From Sulfurimonas sp. (GTDB taxonomy: Bacteria > Campylobacterota > Campylobacteria > Campylobacterales > Sulfurimonadaceae): 32,420 nucleotides of DNA. How positions within the stretch are numbered: the first letter of the stretch is position 1; each line of letters begins with the position of its first letter. A program made the position numbers and the translations under genes. The DNA lies in NCBI GenBank assembly GCA_027063505.1, contig JAMORO010000035.1:1-32420 (forward strand). Direction: 5' to 3'. This document shows positions 9,152 through 16,813 of this stretch, in pieces. The notes under the pieces are model-generated. The model saw only the letters and a list, made by a program, of their open reading frames with translations, did not search any database and was not told the DNA's origin.

Positions 9152-10120
9152 TTAATAGAGTATACCCGTAGCTTGTCTAATTACTTCCATTTTAGGCTGT
9201 GCTATATTGGATGCTTTTTGTGCTCCTGCTCGTAAAATATCTCTAACCTCATGCTGGTTATTCAAATAATAGTCTCGTTTTTCACGATACTCTCTAAAGT
9301 ATTCCCACATAACATCTGCAAGATAGAGTTTAAAGTGACCATGCCCCTCTCCCCCTTTTTTATAACGTTCTTGAAGTTCTAAAAGTTCATTAGCATTTAA
9401 AAAGAGTTTTGCCATATTATAAACATTACACTCTTCATACTCTTTTGGCTCTTCCATTGGCACATTTTCAGTAATGATCTTTTTAATAGTTTTGAGTTGT
9501 TTTTTCTCTTCACCAAAAATATTTACTGTATTTTTATAGCTTTTAGACATCTTTTGGCCATCAGTTCCAGGAACAGTCTGTACACTCTCTTCAACTTTAA
9601 ACTCTGGAAGTTTTAAGATGTCACCATATTCGTTATTAAATTTTGTAGCAATATCTCGAGCAATTTCAACATGTTGAATTTGATCTTTTCCAACAGGAAC
9701 AATATCTGGAGAGTAGAGAAGAATATCTGCTGCCATAAGAACAGGGTAAGAGAAAAGTGAGTGATTCGCACTAATACCCTTTGCTGTTTTATCTTTATAA
9801 CTGTGTGCACGTTCAAGTAGACCCATTGGTGTAAATGCTGAAAGAATCCAGTAGAGTTCTAAAACCTCTTTAACATCTGACTGCACCCAAAAGGTTGATT
9901 TATTTGGATCGATACCTAGACTTAAAAAGTCTGTTGCAGTTTGCATAGTAAGTTTTGCTAACTTCTCCCCACCATTACCACTACTCATAGCATGGTAGTT
10001 AGCTATAAAAGCAAATGTATCGCCTTTGACTTGTGCATCGACCATCTGCTTAATAGAGCCAAAATAGTTTCCAATATGTAAGTCACCTGAGGGCTGAATT
10101 CCTGTTAATACTCTCATCAC
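9152..10120 (-). CDS. trpS: Tryptophanyl-tRNA synthetase TrpS
   Basis: TrpS charges tRNA-Trp. The 322-residue protein has both class I synthetase signatures: HIGN at 15-18 (PSGDLHIGNYFG) and KMSKS at 190-194. The start could be GTG at 10120 or the adjacent ATG at 10117; AGGA is seven or ten bases away respectively, so neither is excluded. A perfect extended -10 on the minus strand at 10148-10156 gives a leader of about 20 bases. It is divergent from the short hpf gene. Confidence 0.96.
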   Translation of the reverse strand: MMRVLTGIQPSGDLHIGNYFGSIKQMVDAQVKGDTFAFIANYHAMSSGNGGEKLAKLTMQTATDFLSLGIDPNKSTFWVQSDVKEVLELYWILSAFTPMGLLERAHSYKDKTAKGISANHSLFSYPVLMAADILLYSPDIVPVGKDQIQHVEIARDIATKFNNEYGDILKLPEFKVEESVQTVPGTDGQKMSKSYKNTVNIFGEEKKQLKTIKKIITENVPMEEPKEYEECNVYNMAKLFLNANELLELQERYKKGGEGHGHFKLYLADVMWEYFREYREKRDYYLNNQHEVRDILRAGAQKASNIAQPKMEVIRQATGILY

Positions 10121-10147
10121 AAATAAATCCTAAATTTTTTTAATCGT

Positions 10148-10156
10148 ATTATACCA
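10148..10156 (-). promoter_or_regulatory. Extended -10 promoter of trpS
   Basis: TGGTATAAT on the minus strand, predicting a transcript start near 10141, 21-24 bases before the start codon. No convincing -35 is visible. Confidence 0.6.
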
Positions 10157-10201
10157 ATCTCAGCTTTATTTAGTTACACTTTGAGTATTAAAGAAGAGTT
10201 G

Positions 10202-10207
10202 TATAAC
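10202..10207 (+). promoter_or_regulatory. Candidate -10 of the short hpf gene
   Basis: TATAAC, preceded by TTG, 20 bases before the ATG at 10228, with AAAGGA in the short leader. It is a one-mismatch hexamer without a clear -35, so the call is tentative. Confidence 0.35.
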
Positions 10208-10227
10208 TCTCAATAAAAGGATTTATT

Positions 10228-10557
10228 ATGAACTTACAAATTCGTTCAAAAGATATTACATTAACTGACGCTACAAAAGCACATATTGAAGGTGCTGTTG
10301 AAGCATTTAGAAAATATTCATTAGATATTACAAGTATTAACTGTGTTGTTGCAGCTGAGAAAAAAGGTGTTATGGTTGAGTTTGATATTAAAATCGCACA
10401 TGCGCAACCTATAATCATTACTCAAAAAGATGATGTTTTAGATGCTGCTATTGACCTGGCAATTGACAAAGGTACAAAAGCTCTTCGTCGCCTTCATGAT
10501 AAAGTAGTTGATCACAAGAATGGATCGGTTAAAGATTTAGAAACTATCGACGCTTAG
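10228..10557 (+). CDS. hpf: Short-form ribosome hibernation factor (HPF/YfiA family)
   Basis: The 109-residue protein is a single S30AE domain: it starts IRSKDITLTDATKAHIE and ends AIDLAIDKGTKALRRLHDK, matching proteins that bind the 30S decoding centre in non-growing cells. It lacks the C-terminal dimerisation domain of long HPF, so by family rule it would act like HPF-short or YfiA. A second, long family member lies at 26539-27072 and its N-terminal half is clearly paralogous (shared LTDA.KAH and AAIDLAI...RRMHDK/RRLHDK). AAAAGGA precedes the ATG. It is divergent from trpS. Confidence 0.9.
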   Translation: MNLQIRSKDITLTDATKAHIEGAVEAFRKYSLDITSINCVVAAEKKGVMVEFDIKIAHAQPIIITQKDDVLDAAIDLAIDKGTKALRRLHDKVVDHKNGSVKDLETIDA

Positions 10558-10576
10558 TATAAGCTTTACTTCTCTA

Positions 10577-10594
10577 TGTCCCTTTTCTGGGGCA
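10577..10594 (+). terminator. Possible hairpin terminator after short hpf
   Basis: Stem TGTCCC/GGGGCA (one G-T pair) with loop TTTTCT, located in the 73-base gap before the outer-membrane protein gene. Only a pyrimidine-rich stretch follows, no T-run. Confidence 0.3.
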
Positions 10595-10630
10595 TACTTC
10601 TCTCTCAAATCATTTCAAGGACCTTAGCAT

Positions 10631-11242
10631 TTGAAGCATACTCTCGTGTTTATTTTACTTTTAAACTTCTCTCTCTTCGCTATGGATACTTCAGAGCAAG
10701 ATTATTCACTTCGTGTAGGTTATGGTATAGCGAGTGAAAATGATTTAGGAGAGATTTTAGCAGGAGATTTTGGCTCACATCCTAGAGACTTAACTTCTTA
10801 CTCGTTAGATGCTGGTTATCTATTACAAAAAGAGCTTTTAACACTCCCTTTAGATCTTTATGTAAAGTCCGGTATATCTTATTTTGATGAAGATGAATTT
10901 GCTAATACTTTAGAGGTTACACTTTATGTAAAACTCTACTGGAATATAGATTTTTTTGATAGACGTATAAGGGTAGGTTTTGGAGAGGGTCTCTCTTATA
11001 CAAAAGATGTACTAGAAACAGAGTATTTTGAAGCAATTGCTGATGGTGAACCTTATGCAAAATTTTTGAACTATTTAGATATTAGTTTAGATTTTGATTT
11101 AGGAAAGTTTATCTCTTACAAACCTTTGCATAATACTTATCTTGGATATGCTTTAAAACACCGTTCTGGTGTATTTGGTACTTTTAGTGGTGTTCATGGT
11201 GGTTCAAACTATAACACTTTTTATTTAGAAAAAAACTTTTAA
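10631..11242 (+). CDS. Outer-membrane beta-barrel protein, PagL-like (lipid A deacylase family candidate)
   Basis: Signal peptide (TLVFILLLNFSLFA) followed by alternating amphipathic strands and a final Phe, as in small outer-membrane barrels; 203 residues. Near the end KHRSGVFG (His177-X-Ser179) and GGSNY resemble the acyloxyacyl hydrolase PagL, whose active site contains a His-X-Ser pair. The Glu that completes the PagL triad about 12 residues later is not seen: GGS is there instead. Enzyme activity is therefore doubtful and a structural barrel is possible. The start is TTG at 10631, nine bases after AAGGA. hemJ follows after nine bases. Confidence 0.7.
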   Translation: MKHTLVFILLLNFSLFAMDTSEQDYSLRVGYGIASENDLGEILAGDFGSHPRDLTSYSLDAGYLLQKELLTLPLDLYVKSGISYFDEDEFANTLEVTLYVKLYWNIDFFDRRIRVGFGEGLSYTKDVLETEYFEAIADGEPYAKFLNYLDISLDFDLGKFISYKPLHNTYLGYALKHRSGVFGTFSGVHGGSNYNTFYLEKNF

Positions 11243-11251
11243 GGATTTAGT

Positions 11252-11674
11252 ATGTATGAATGGGTTCTCTGGTTTCATGTAGTCTCTTTTATCTCTTGGT
11301 TTGCGGTACTGTTTTATCTACCACGTTTATATGTTTACCATGCAGAGAATATCAATAACAAGGGCTTTGTTTCAGTTGTTAAGATTCAAGAGTATAAGCT
11401 CTTTAAGTATATAGGTGTACCCTCTATGTGGACAACTCTGCTTAGTGGCTCTTATCTTGTATATGTGATTGGCTTTGAGGGTAATGCATGGTTACATGTA
11501 AAACTACTATTTGTAGCATTTTTGATTATCTATTTCTACTCATTAGAAAAACTTCGTAAAGAGTTTGCTGAAGATAGATGCGAGAGAAGTGGTAAATTTT
11601 TTAGAATGTATAACGAAGTACCAACATTAATTATGTTGGTAATAGTAGCAATGGTTGTTGTAAAACCATTTTAA
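11252..11674 (+). CDS. hemJ: Protoporphyrinogen IX oxidase HemJ
   Basis: HemJ is the membrane protein that oxidises protoporphyrinogen IX to protoporphyrin IX where HemY and HemG are absent. The 140-residue protein has four hydrophobic segments and the family pattern: His9 in WFHVVSFISWFA, YLPRLYVYH, NEVPT, and a C-terminal VVKPF. The conserved His and Lys belong to the family's haem-binding and active-site residues. AAGGA lies upstream of the ATG. It shares a strand and probably a transcript with the PagL-like gene, and pairs functionally with hemB. It ends in a hairpin shared with der. Confidence 0.92.
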   Translation: MYEWVLWFHVVSFISWFAVLFYLPRLYVYHAENINNKGFVSVVKIQEYKLFKYIGVPSMWTTLLSGSYLVYVIGFEGNAWLHVKLLFVAFLIIYFYSLEKLRKEFAEDRCERSGKFFRMYNEVPTLIMLVIVAMVVVKPF

Positions 11675-11695
11675 GTAGAGAAGATTTCTCTACTT
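11673..11695. terminator. Symmetric hairpin between convergent hemJ and der
   Basis: Perfect 10-bp stem AAGTAGAGAA/TTCTCTACTT with loop GAT. It overlaps the stop codons of both genes, so it could end transcripts from either side, though no long T-run follows. Confidence 0.55.
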
Positions 11696-13177
11696 CTCCC
11701 CTTTCTTTTTCGCTTTAAAGAGAAGTGGTGTCCCTGTAAAGTTAAAGGCTTCACGCATTTTGTTTGTTAAGTAGCGTCTATATGTAAAGTGAAGACCACT
11801 TGGTTTATTCATAATAATAGCTATTTTAGGTGGTCTTGTCTCATACTGTGTTGCATAGTAGATACGGATAACTTGACCACTCACACTTGGAAGTGTATGG
11901 CGACGAAGTGCACGTTCAATGACTTCATTTACCTTACTTGTTGAAATTCTTTGTGAGTAGTTTGCATTAATCTCTAAAATCATATCGTGGAGTTTATCAA
12001 CACGCTGATGAGTAAGTGCAGAGAGTGTTAAAATAGGAGCATACGAAAGAAATTTAAATCTATCACGAATCTCTTTAATTATTTTATCATGCTCTTCTCT
12101 TTTAGAAATATCCCATTTATTAAGTACGATAATACAAGATAAACGGTTACTATCAACAAGTCCAGCAATTTTTTCATCAAGGTCTAAAAATGGCTGACTT
12201 GCATCTAAAACAACAAGTGCCATATTTGCATTTTCAAGCATCTCTGTTGTGCGCATTAGTGCATACTTTTCGATGCCTAAAATTCTACCACGGCGTCTTA
12301 AACCAGCTGTATCTACAAATGTTATCTGCTTATCTTTGTACTGTACAGTCTCATCAATAGGATCTATCGTAGTACCCGCTACACTACTTACAACTGAGCG
12401 TTCTTCTCCAAGTAGAGCATTTAGAAGTGAAGATTTTCCAACATTTGTACGGCCAATAATTGCGATTTTAATATGGTTTATATCCTCTTCATCAAACTCT
12501 TTGATACGGTCATTATTTCCAAAGATAGAATCATCAGTGATAATACCATCCATCTCATCTTCATCCCAGTATGTATAGCCATCATCCTCTTCATCATGAG
12601 TGTTAGTAAAGAACTCTTCATCGTCTATCTCTTGAGTCTCTTCTTCAACAACTTGAACAGCATTCTCTTCCTCTTCTTTAATTCTATCTTCTTCAGGAAT
12701 TTTATCAGCAATCCACTCTAGAAGTTCTACAGTATTACGGTTATGAGAAACAGATATTCCGAAAATATCTCCTGTTCCGAACTCATAAAATTCCCAAAGA
12801 TTCTCTTTCATCTTGTCATTATCAATTTTATTTACAACTAAAGCAATCTGTTTTCCCATCGCTTGAAGTTCATAAAAAAACTTTTTATCTTCATCTTCAG
12901 GTATACTTTTCCCATCAACCATATAGAGAATAATATCAGCAGCATAAGCAGCTTTAAGTGACATCTCTTTAATCTTGTCAAAAAGTTCACATCCTTTGTC
13001 TAATCCGCCTGTATCAAGTAAAAGTGCCTCTTTTTGGTTAACAATAACATGACGGCGTTTAACATCCCGAGTTGTACCTGCAAGATCAGATGTAATAGCA
13101 TCACGGTTTTTTACTAAACGATTAAAGAGAGAACTTTTTCCAACATTTGGACGACCAACTATGGCGATTTTTTTCAT
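11690..13177 (-). CDS. der: Ribosome-assembly GTPase Der (EngA)
   Basis: Der has two tandem GTPase domains and a KH-like domain and helps mature the 50S subunit. Visible in the 495 residues are G1 GRPNVGKSS (7-15), DTGG and NKID of the first domain; GRTNVGKSS, DTAG and NKWD of the second; and a basic C-terminus ending FKAKKKGEK. The two GTPase domains are joined by a strongly acidic linker of about 65 residues rich in Glu and Asp. AAGG lies before the ATG on the minus strand, and a TATAAT at 13228-13223 could be its -10. Confidence 0.97.
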   Translation of the reverse strand: MKKIAIVGRPNVGKSSLFNRLVKNRDAITSDLAGTTRDVKRRHVIVNQKEALLLDTGGLDKGCELFDKIKEMSLKAAYAADIILYMVDGKSIPEDEDKKFFYELQAMGKQIALVVNKIDNDKMKENLWEFYEFGTGDIFGISVSHNRNTVELLEWIADKIPEEDRIKEEEENAVQVVEEETQEIDDEEFFTNTHDEEDDGYTYWDEDEMDGIITDDSIFGNNDRIKEFDEEDINHIKIAIIGRTNVGKSSLLNALLGEERSVVSSVAGTTIDPIDETVQYKDKQITFVDTAGLRRRGRILGIEKYALMRTTEMLENANMALVVLDASQPFLDLDEKIAGLVDSNRLSCIIVLNKWDISKREEHDKIIKEIRDRFKFLSYAPILTLSALTHQRVDKLHDMILEINANYSQRISTSKVNEVIERALRRHTLPSVSGQVIRIYYATQYETRPPKIAIIMNKPSGLHFTYRRYLTNKMREAFNFTGTPLLFKAKKKGEK

Positions 13178-13222
13178 GGGGTAACCTTGTGTAACTTATG
13201 AAGAGTTGTTTATATTTTTGTG

Positions 13223-13228
13223 ATTATA
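13223..13228 (-). promoter_or_regulatory. Candidate -10 of der
   Basis: TATAAT on the minus strand in the 103-base gap upstream of der, giving a leader of about 38 bases with AAGG. It is not an extended -10. Confidence 0.4.
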
Positions 13229-13252
13229 TCTAAATTATGATGAAGAAGAGGT

Positions 13253-13272
13253 TGAGAGGCATTAGCCTCTCA
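13253..13272 (-). terminator. Hairpin after the LPP20-like lipoprotein gene
   Basis: Perfect 8-bp stem TGAGAGGC/GCCTCTCA with loop TAAT on the minus strand, nine bases beyond the stop codon. The tail is CCTCTTCTTC, pyrimidine-rich but not a T-run. Confidence 0.55.
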
Positions 13273-13280
13273 TGTTGGTT

Positions 13281-13859
13281 CTAGTTAAATTCTTTTTCTA
13301 ACTCTTTGAAAGCTTCTGAACCTTGGAACTGTTGCCATCTAGCATCGTCATTGTTAAAGCTTGTTTTTGCAGCTTTCTTAACAACACCATTAACCACATC
13401 TTCAGGTACAGTTACTAGCATATAGATAGCACCACTTGGTGCTGTCCACATATCCATTGCTTTTGAACCTTTTAGGTTGATTTTCGCTACTTGACTTGTG
13501 ATAGATTTACTTACTGAGTCAACTGTACCAGCATCACCAGTACCTGTTGCTTGTGTAAAACCTGCCATTTTATCTTTTACAGTAGTTTGAATCTGTTGTG
13601 CTAAATCAGAACGACCATTCATTACCGCAACTTTTCTCATATGTGCAACACCTGCTGGGTGTTTATCTGCGATACCAACACCTGCATAGTAACCAGGTAC
13701 ATCAGGGATACAAGTCCATTTTGGCGCAAGTACATTCTCTTGTTTACAAGCAAAAGATGGAGCGGCAGGAGCTACTGGCTTAGGAGCTTCTCCTCCACAT
13801 CCTGTGATTACAGCTGCTGTTAAACCTATTAAAGTGATCTTTGAAATTGTTTTTATCAT
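13281..13859 (-). CDS. LPP20-family lipoprotein
   Basis: Lipoprotein of 192 residues. The signal sequence MIKTISKITLIGLTAAVITGC ends in a lipobox (VITGC), so the mature protein starts with a lipidated Cys and a Pro/Ala linker. The body has PKWTCIPDVPGYYAGVGIA and VAVMNGRSDLAQQI, the pattern of LPP20-type proteins known from Helicobacter. An open frame extends 28 codons further upstream, but AAAAGGA sits correctly before the ATG at 13859 and only that start gives a proper lipoprotein signal. It lies divergent from a phosphoribosyltransferase gene. Function is unknown; membrane-associated. Confidence 0.85.
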   Translation of the reverse strand: MIKTISKITLIGLTAAVITGCGGEAPKPVAPAAPSFACKQENVLAPKWTCIPDVPGYYAGVGIADKHPAGVAHMRKVAVMNGRSDLAQQIQTTVKDKMAGFTQATGTGDAGTVDSVSKSITSQVAKINLKGSKAMDMWTAPSGAIYMLVTVPEDVVNGVVKKAAKTSFNNDDARWQQFQGSEAFKELEKEFN

Positions 13860-13954
13860 ATTGTTAGTCCTTTTGTTTTTCTTAGTTAAGTATACTACCA
13901 TAAATATTTTGTAAGTACGATTAAAAATAATTAAATTTAACATGAAGGAATTTT

Positions 13955-14404
13955 ATGAAGCAGTATTATTCATATGACAATTTTAGAGATGATACAAACT
14001 CTCTGATAAAAGAAGTAAAAAGGTTTGAACCAGAAGCACTTGTAGGGATTGCAAGAGGGGGATTGACACTTGCACATGCTGTTGCAGAGGGATTAAGCAT
14101 TAGAGAAGTACAAACTCTAAGAACAGAACTTTATGATGTAGCATGTAAGCGTGAGAAAATCACTCTTTTTGGGAACTGTAGTTTTACAAATTTAAAGAGG
14201 GTATTAGTTTTAGATGATATTGCAGATAGTGGAGAGACACTTAAAGAGATTATGAATTACTTAGAGCATGAGTTTAGTGAGATAGAGTTTATATCTGCAA
14301 CACTTTTTTATAAAACAACTTCAGTTTATAAACCTCATGTTTGGATAAATGAGGCTCATAATTGGATAGAGTTTTTTTGGGAAAAAGATTTTTTACAAGA
14401 TTAA
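13955..14404 (+). CDS. Phosphoribosyltransferase (Gpt-like, type I)
   Basis: The 149-residue cytoplasmic protein has the PRPP-binding loop VLVLDDIADSGET (83-95) and VGIARGGLTLAHAVAE nearer the N-terminus, as in type I phosphoribosyltransferases. The short length and the Trp-rich tail (NWIEFFWEKD) resemble xanthine-guanine type enzymes, in which an aromatic residue stacks on the purine. The exact base cannot be fixed from sequence, so hypoxanthine, guanine or xanthine salvage is inferred. AAGGA precedes the ATG. It stands alone between a divergent lipoprotein gene and a convergent DnaJ-type gene. Confidence 0.85.
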   Translation: MKQYYSYDNFRDDTNSLIKEVKRFEPEALVGIARGGLTLAHAVAEGLSIREVQTLRTELYDVACKREKITLFGNCSFTNLKRVLVLDDIADSGETLKEIMNYLEHEFSEIEFISATLFYKTTSVYKPHVWINEAHNWIEFFWEKDFLQD

Positions 14405-14420
14405 AATATAGAAGTAGTAA

Positions 14421-15173
14421 CTATTTACGAGCCTCTTCTATCATCTCGTAGGCTTGATTTATCTCTTGTGTTTTTTCCGTTGCTTCCTTCATATAAGATT
14501 CACTTTTTCCTTGAGAAGCGATAATATCAGGATGATACTGCCGAATGAGCTTCTTATAGGCCTTTTTGATGGTTTTCATATCATCATTAGCACTAACACC
14601 AAGGAGTCTGTAGGCATCTTCAATATTTGCTTTTGGCTGTCTATTTTGCATCATTTTTTCAAACTGATCAAAGATAGCATGGTATGCATTTGGATCAAAC
14701 TCTAAAGCTTCAGCAATAAGTGAAAGAATCTCCTCTTCACCGCTACTTACCTCTCCATCAATAAATGCCAGTTGGATTAAAAATCCCATAAACTGCTGTT
14801 GCTGTGCTTTGTTCCTTTTTATAGTATTTGCTAATGTATGCGCGATATGTTCTATGTTATCTGTTCTGTCTTTCTCTTCATTAAATATATCTTTGAGAAT
14901 TTGCTTTGTTTTTTCGGGTTCTGGAAAAACAGCACTGATGTCATCAAACATAATACCGATGAGTTGTGCTTCAAATGCATCAACTTTTCCATCTGCTTTA
15001 GCAACTTTAGCTACAAGTGCAACAAAGAGACCAAGTTCACTATTTTTAAGTGATGCATGAGAAACTGAAAAGTCTTTAAATGCTTTTTTTGAGTAAGATT
15101 CATACTGTCCATAACTTTTAAAAACAGTGTAAAAAATATAGCCAAGAACGACTAAAATAATGAGGTTTAACAT
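14421..15173 (-). CDS. DjlA-like membrane J-domain protein (TM-TerB-DnaJ)
   Basis: The 250 residues are arranged as in DjlA: an N-terminal membrane helix (NLIILVVLGYIFYTVF), a helical TerB-like region (about 45-165, with KADGKVDAFEAQL and IDGEVSSGEEEIL) and a C-terminal J domain with HPD at 214-216 (RQYHPDI). The J domain stimulates DnaK, so this is an inner-membrane co-chaperone with its J domain in the cytoplasm. AAAGGA precedes the ATG and a TATAAT lies upstream on the minus strand. It follows cetA on the same strand after 54 bases. Confidence 0.88.
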   Translation of the reverse strand: MLNLIILVVLGYIFYTVFKSYGQYESYSKKAFKDFSVSHASLKNSELGLFVALVAKVAKADGKVDAFEAQLIGIMFDDISAVFPEPEKTKQILKDIFNEEKDRTDNIEHIAHTLANTIKRNKAQQQQFMGFLIQLAFIDGEVSSGEEEILSLIAEALEFDPNAYHAIFDQFEKMMQNRQPKANIEDAYRLLGVSANDDMKTIKKAYKKLIRQYHPDIIASQGKSESYMKEATEKTQEINQAYEMIEEARK

Positions 15174-15201
15174 CTGTATAATCCTTTTATAATATTAAAG
15201 A

Positions 15202-15207
15202 ATTATA
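15202..15207 (-). promoter_or_regulatory. Candidate -10 of the DjlA-like gene
   Basis: TATAAT on the minus strand, preceded by CAG (not TGN), about 29 bases from the ATG. It would allow transcription independent of cetBA. Confidence 0.4.
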
Positions 15208-15227
15208 CTGACAAGAAGTTAACAGGT

Positions 15228-16340
15228 TTACTCACTTACTAATGTGTTAAGTCTGTTTATAATTTCATCTACTTTTGCACTTATTAGTGTGACATTTTCT
15301 GAAATATCATTGACCTCTACTGCATTTGTATTAAGAGCATCAGAAGATTCAGAAATAGATTGAATCAGTACATTGGTAGTTGCTGTAGACTCTGCTAAAC
15401 TTTTTTGCGTGCGTTCAGCAAGTTTACGAACTTCATCAGCAACAACAGCAAAGCCACGGCCATGTTCTCCCGCACGAGCTGCTTCAATTGCAGCATTGAG
15501 GGCAAGAAGATTCGTCTGCTCTGCAATCTCTCCTATCGTAGAGAGAATAGCTTTTGTTTCATTTGCATTTGAAACTAGTGTTTGAAGATTATCCACCATT
15601 TCATTTTCTCTTTCAGCAATATAATGAATTCTATCTACAGCTGAACTAATCATACTCTTAAGCTCAATGATGGTATTACTTGAGATGTTTTCAATAGTCT
15701 CATTTAGTTTTTTTGATGAATTTAATATAGTATGCTTTGAAGACTCATCTCTCTCTTTCATATCTTGAAGAGATTCACCAAGTGAATTGATATTTGTAAG
15801 AAGTTCAGCCATTTTTGCTTCAACTTTTACATCACTTCTTGCATTAAATGTACCCACTGAAAAATCTTGTAGTGTACTTATGGCATTATCAAGATTTTTT
15901 TCAGATGAATCAATCATATTATTGATACTATTTTTTAAAATATGAACATAAGGAGTTTTTGTATCTGCTTCTACCCTACATGAATAATGGCCTTTAGCAA
16001 CTTTATCTGAAAGTAGTACCATCTCTCCTGCAACTAAAGTATCAGCTTGAACAGCTTTTTGATATATTGAAATAATATTATTTAAACTTTTTTCAATAGG
16101 ATCTGTAGTAGTAATATCATAATTAATTTTATTTCTTTTAAATTCCATTAACTCTTTTAACTCTTCAAGTAATGTCATATTAGGATTATTATTTAAACCA
16201 ATATTTTGTAATATAATAATAGCTATAAAAACAATAATAGAAATTCCTACTTGAATGATAGAAGAAGTACTCAGAAGAAGAGTAGCAATTAAAAGGGAAA
16301 AAAGAGCTGCAGTTGCGATATTTTTTTGTAAAGTATTCAT
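15228..16340 (-). CDS. cetA: CetA-like membrane chemoreceptor signalling protein
   Basis: The 370 residues begin with two closely spaced membrane helices (about 8-27 and 29-48) and almost no periplasmic loop, so it cannot bind an outside ligand. After a HAMP-like and coiled-coil stretch comes the chemoreceptor signalling hairpin [19 protein letters not shown] with its tip near residue 290, then [18 protein letters not shown]. Only about 78 residues follow the tip. This is the architecture of CetA of Campylobacter jejuni, which receives redox signals from a separate PAS protein, CetB. The gene starts eight bases after the cetB-like gene, so they form one operon. Inferred role: energy taxis through CheA/CheW, which are not in this window. 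Confidence 0.85.
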   Translation of the reverse strand: MNTLQKNIATAALFSLLIATLLLSTSSIIQVGISIIVFIAIIILQNIGLNNNPNMTLLEELKELMEFKRNKINYDITTTDPIEKSLNNIISIYQKAVQADTLVAGEMVLLSDKVAKGHYSCRVEADTKTPYVHILKNSINNMIDSSEKNLDNAISTLQDFSVGTFNARSDVKVEAKMAELLTNINSLGESLQDMKERDESSKHTILNSSKKLNETIENISSNTIIELKSMISSAVDRIHYIAERENEMVDNLQTLVSNANETKAILSTIGEIAEQTNLLALNAAIEAARAGEHGRGFAVVADEVRKLAERTQKSLAESTATTNVLIQSISESSDALNTNAVEVNDISENVTLISAKVDEIINRLNTLVSE

Positions 16341-16348
16341 AATATAAC

Positions 16349-16732
16349 CTAGTGTAAAGTTTTGTAAAGTTTTGTTGCTTCTTCTATTTCTTTAATAGAA
16401 GGTTTTCTTCGACATGAGATGTAAGTAGTTTCATCTGTTTTAGCATCGTATCTTGGAAAAACTGTTGCATAAACCCAATAAAATCCACTGTCCTTGGTTG
16501 CATTTTTTACATAACTACTCCAAACTTCTCCTTTTTTTACTGTACTCCAAAGGTCTTTGAATGCAGCTTTAGGCATATCTCTATGTCTAACAATATTATG
16601 AGGTTTTCCTACTAATTCTTCAAGAGAGTAACCTGCTATTTTACAAAAATCAGCATTTGCAAAAAGAATAATACCTTTAGAATCAGTCTGCGAAACTAAA
16701 AAATCATCATTTTTTAAAACATATTCATTCAT
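16349..16732 (-). CDS. cetB: CetB-like PAS redox sensor
   Basis: Soluble 127-residue protein consisting of one Aer-type PAS domain: [44 protein letters not shown] and [12 protein letters not shown]. The RHxDMP motif and the Trp before VKN, characteristic of FAD-binding Aer/CetB domains, are both kept, unlike in the PAS protein at 804-1367. It lies just upstream of cetA. By family knowledge it binds FAD and passes redox state to CetA. AGGA precedes the ATG at good spacing, and an extended -10 lies 24 bases further up. Confidence 0.88.
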   Translation of the reverse strand: MNEYVLKNDDFLVSQTDSKGIILFANADFCKIAGYSLEELVGKPHNIVRHRDMPKAAFKDLWSTVKKGEVWSSYVKNATKDSGFYWVYATVFPRYDAKTDETTYISCRRKPSIKEIEEATKLYKTLH

Positions 16733-16762
16733 TATTATTTGTCCTAGTGTAATTGTCTGTCA

Positions 16763-16771
16763 ATTATACCA
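16763..16771 (-). promoter_or_regulatory. Extended -10 promoter of cetBA
   Basis: TGGTATAAT on the minus strand, a perfect TGN-TATAAT. The predicted start near 16756 leaves a leader of 24 bases containing AGGA. Confidence 0.65.
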
Positions 16772-16798
16772 TATAATATGTTTTAAAAAATTAATGCA

Positions 16799-16807
16799 TG
16801 GTATAAT
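16799..16807 (+). promoter_or_regulatory. Extended -10 promoter of the DMT permease, predicting a leaderless mRNA
   Basis: TGGTATAAT ends at 16807. Seven bases downstream is 16814, the A of the permease ATG. No purine-rich ribosome-binding site precedes that ATG. Confidence 0.6.
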
Positions 16808-16813
16808 TTTATT

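Larger units (their letters stand above)
16762..16808. repeat. Perfect 11-bp inverted repeat carrying both divergent promoters
   Basis: AATTATACCAT at 16762-16772 and ATGGTATAATT at 16798-16808 are exact reverse complements separated by 25 bases. Each arm contains an extended -10 (TGGTATAAT) pointing outwards, one to cetBA and one to the DMT permease. Confidence 0.85.

Noticed and set aside
13860-13943. 28-codon N-terminal extension of the LPP20-like lipoprotein
   Set aside because: It would bury the lipoprotein signal sequence, and the ribosome-binding site AAAAGGA belongs to the ATG at 13859. The segment is better read as a divergent promoter region.
15373-15585. Plus-strand open frame antisense to cetA
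   Set aside because: It exactly mirrors the conserved signalling hairpin of CetA; composition is that of an antisense shadow and no start signal precedes it.
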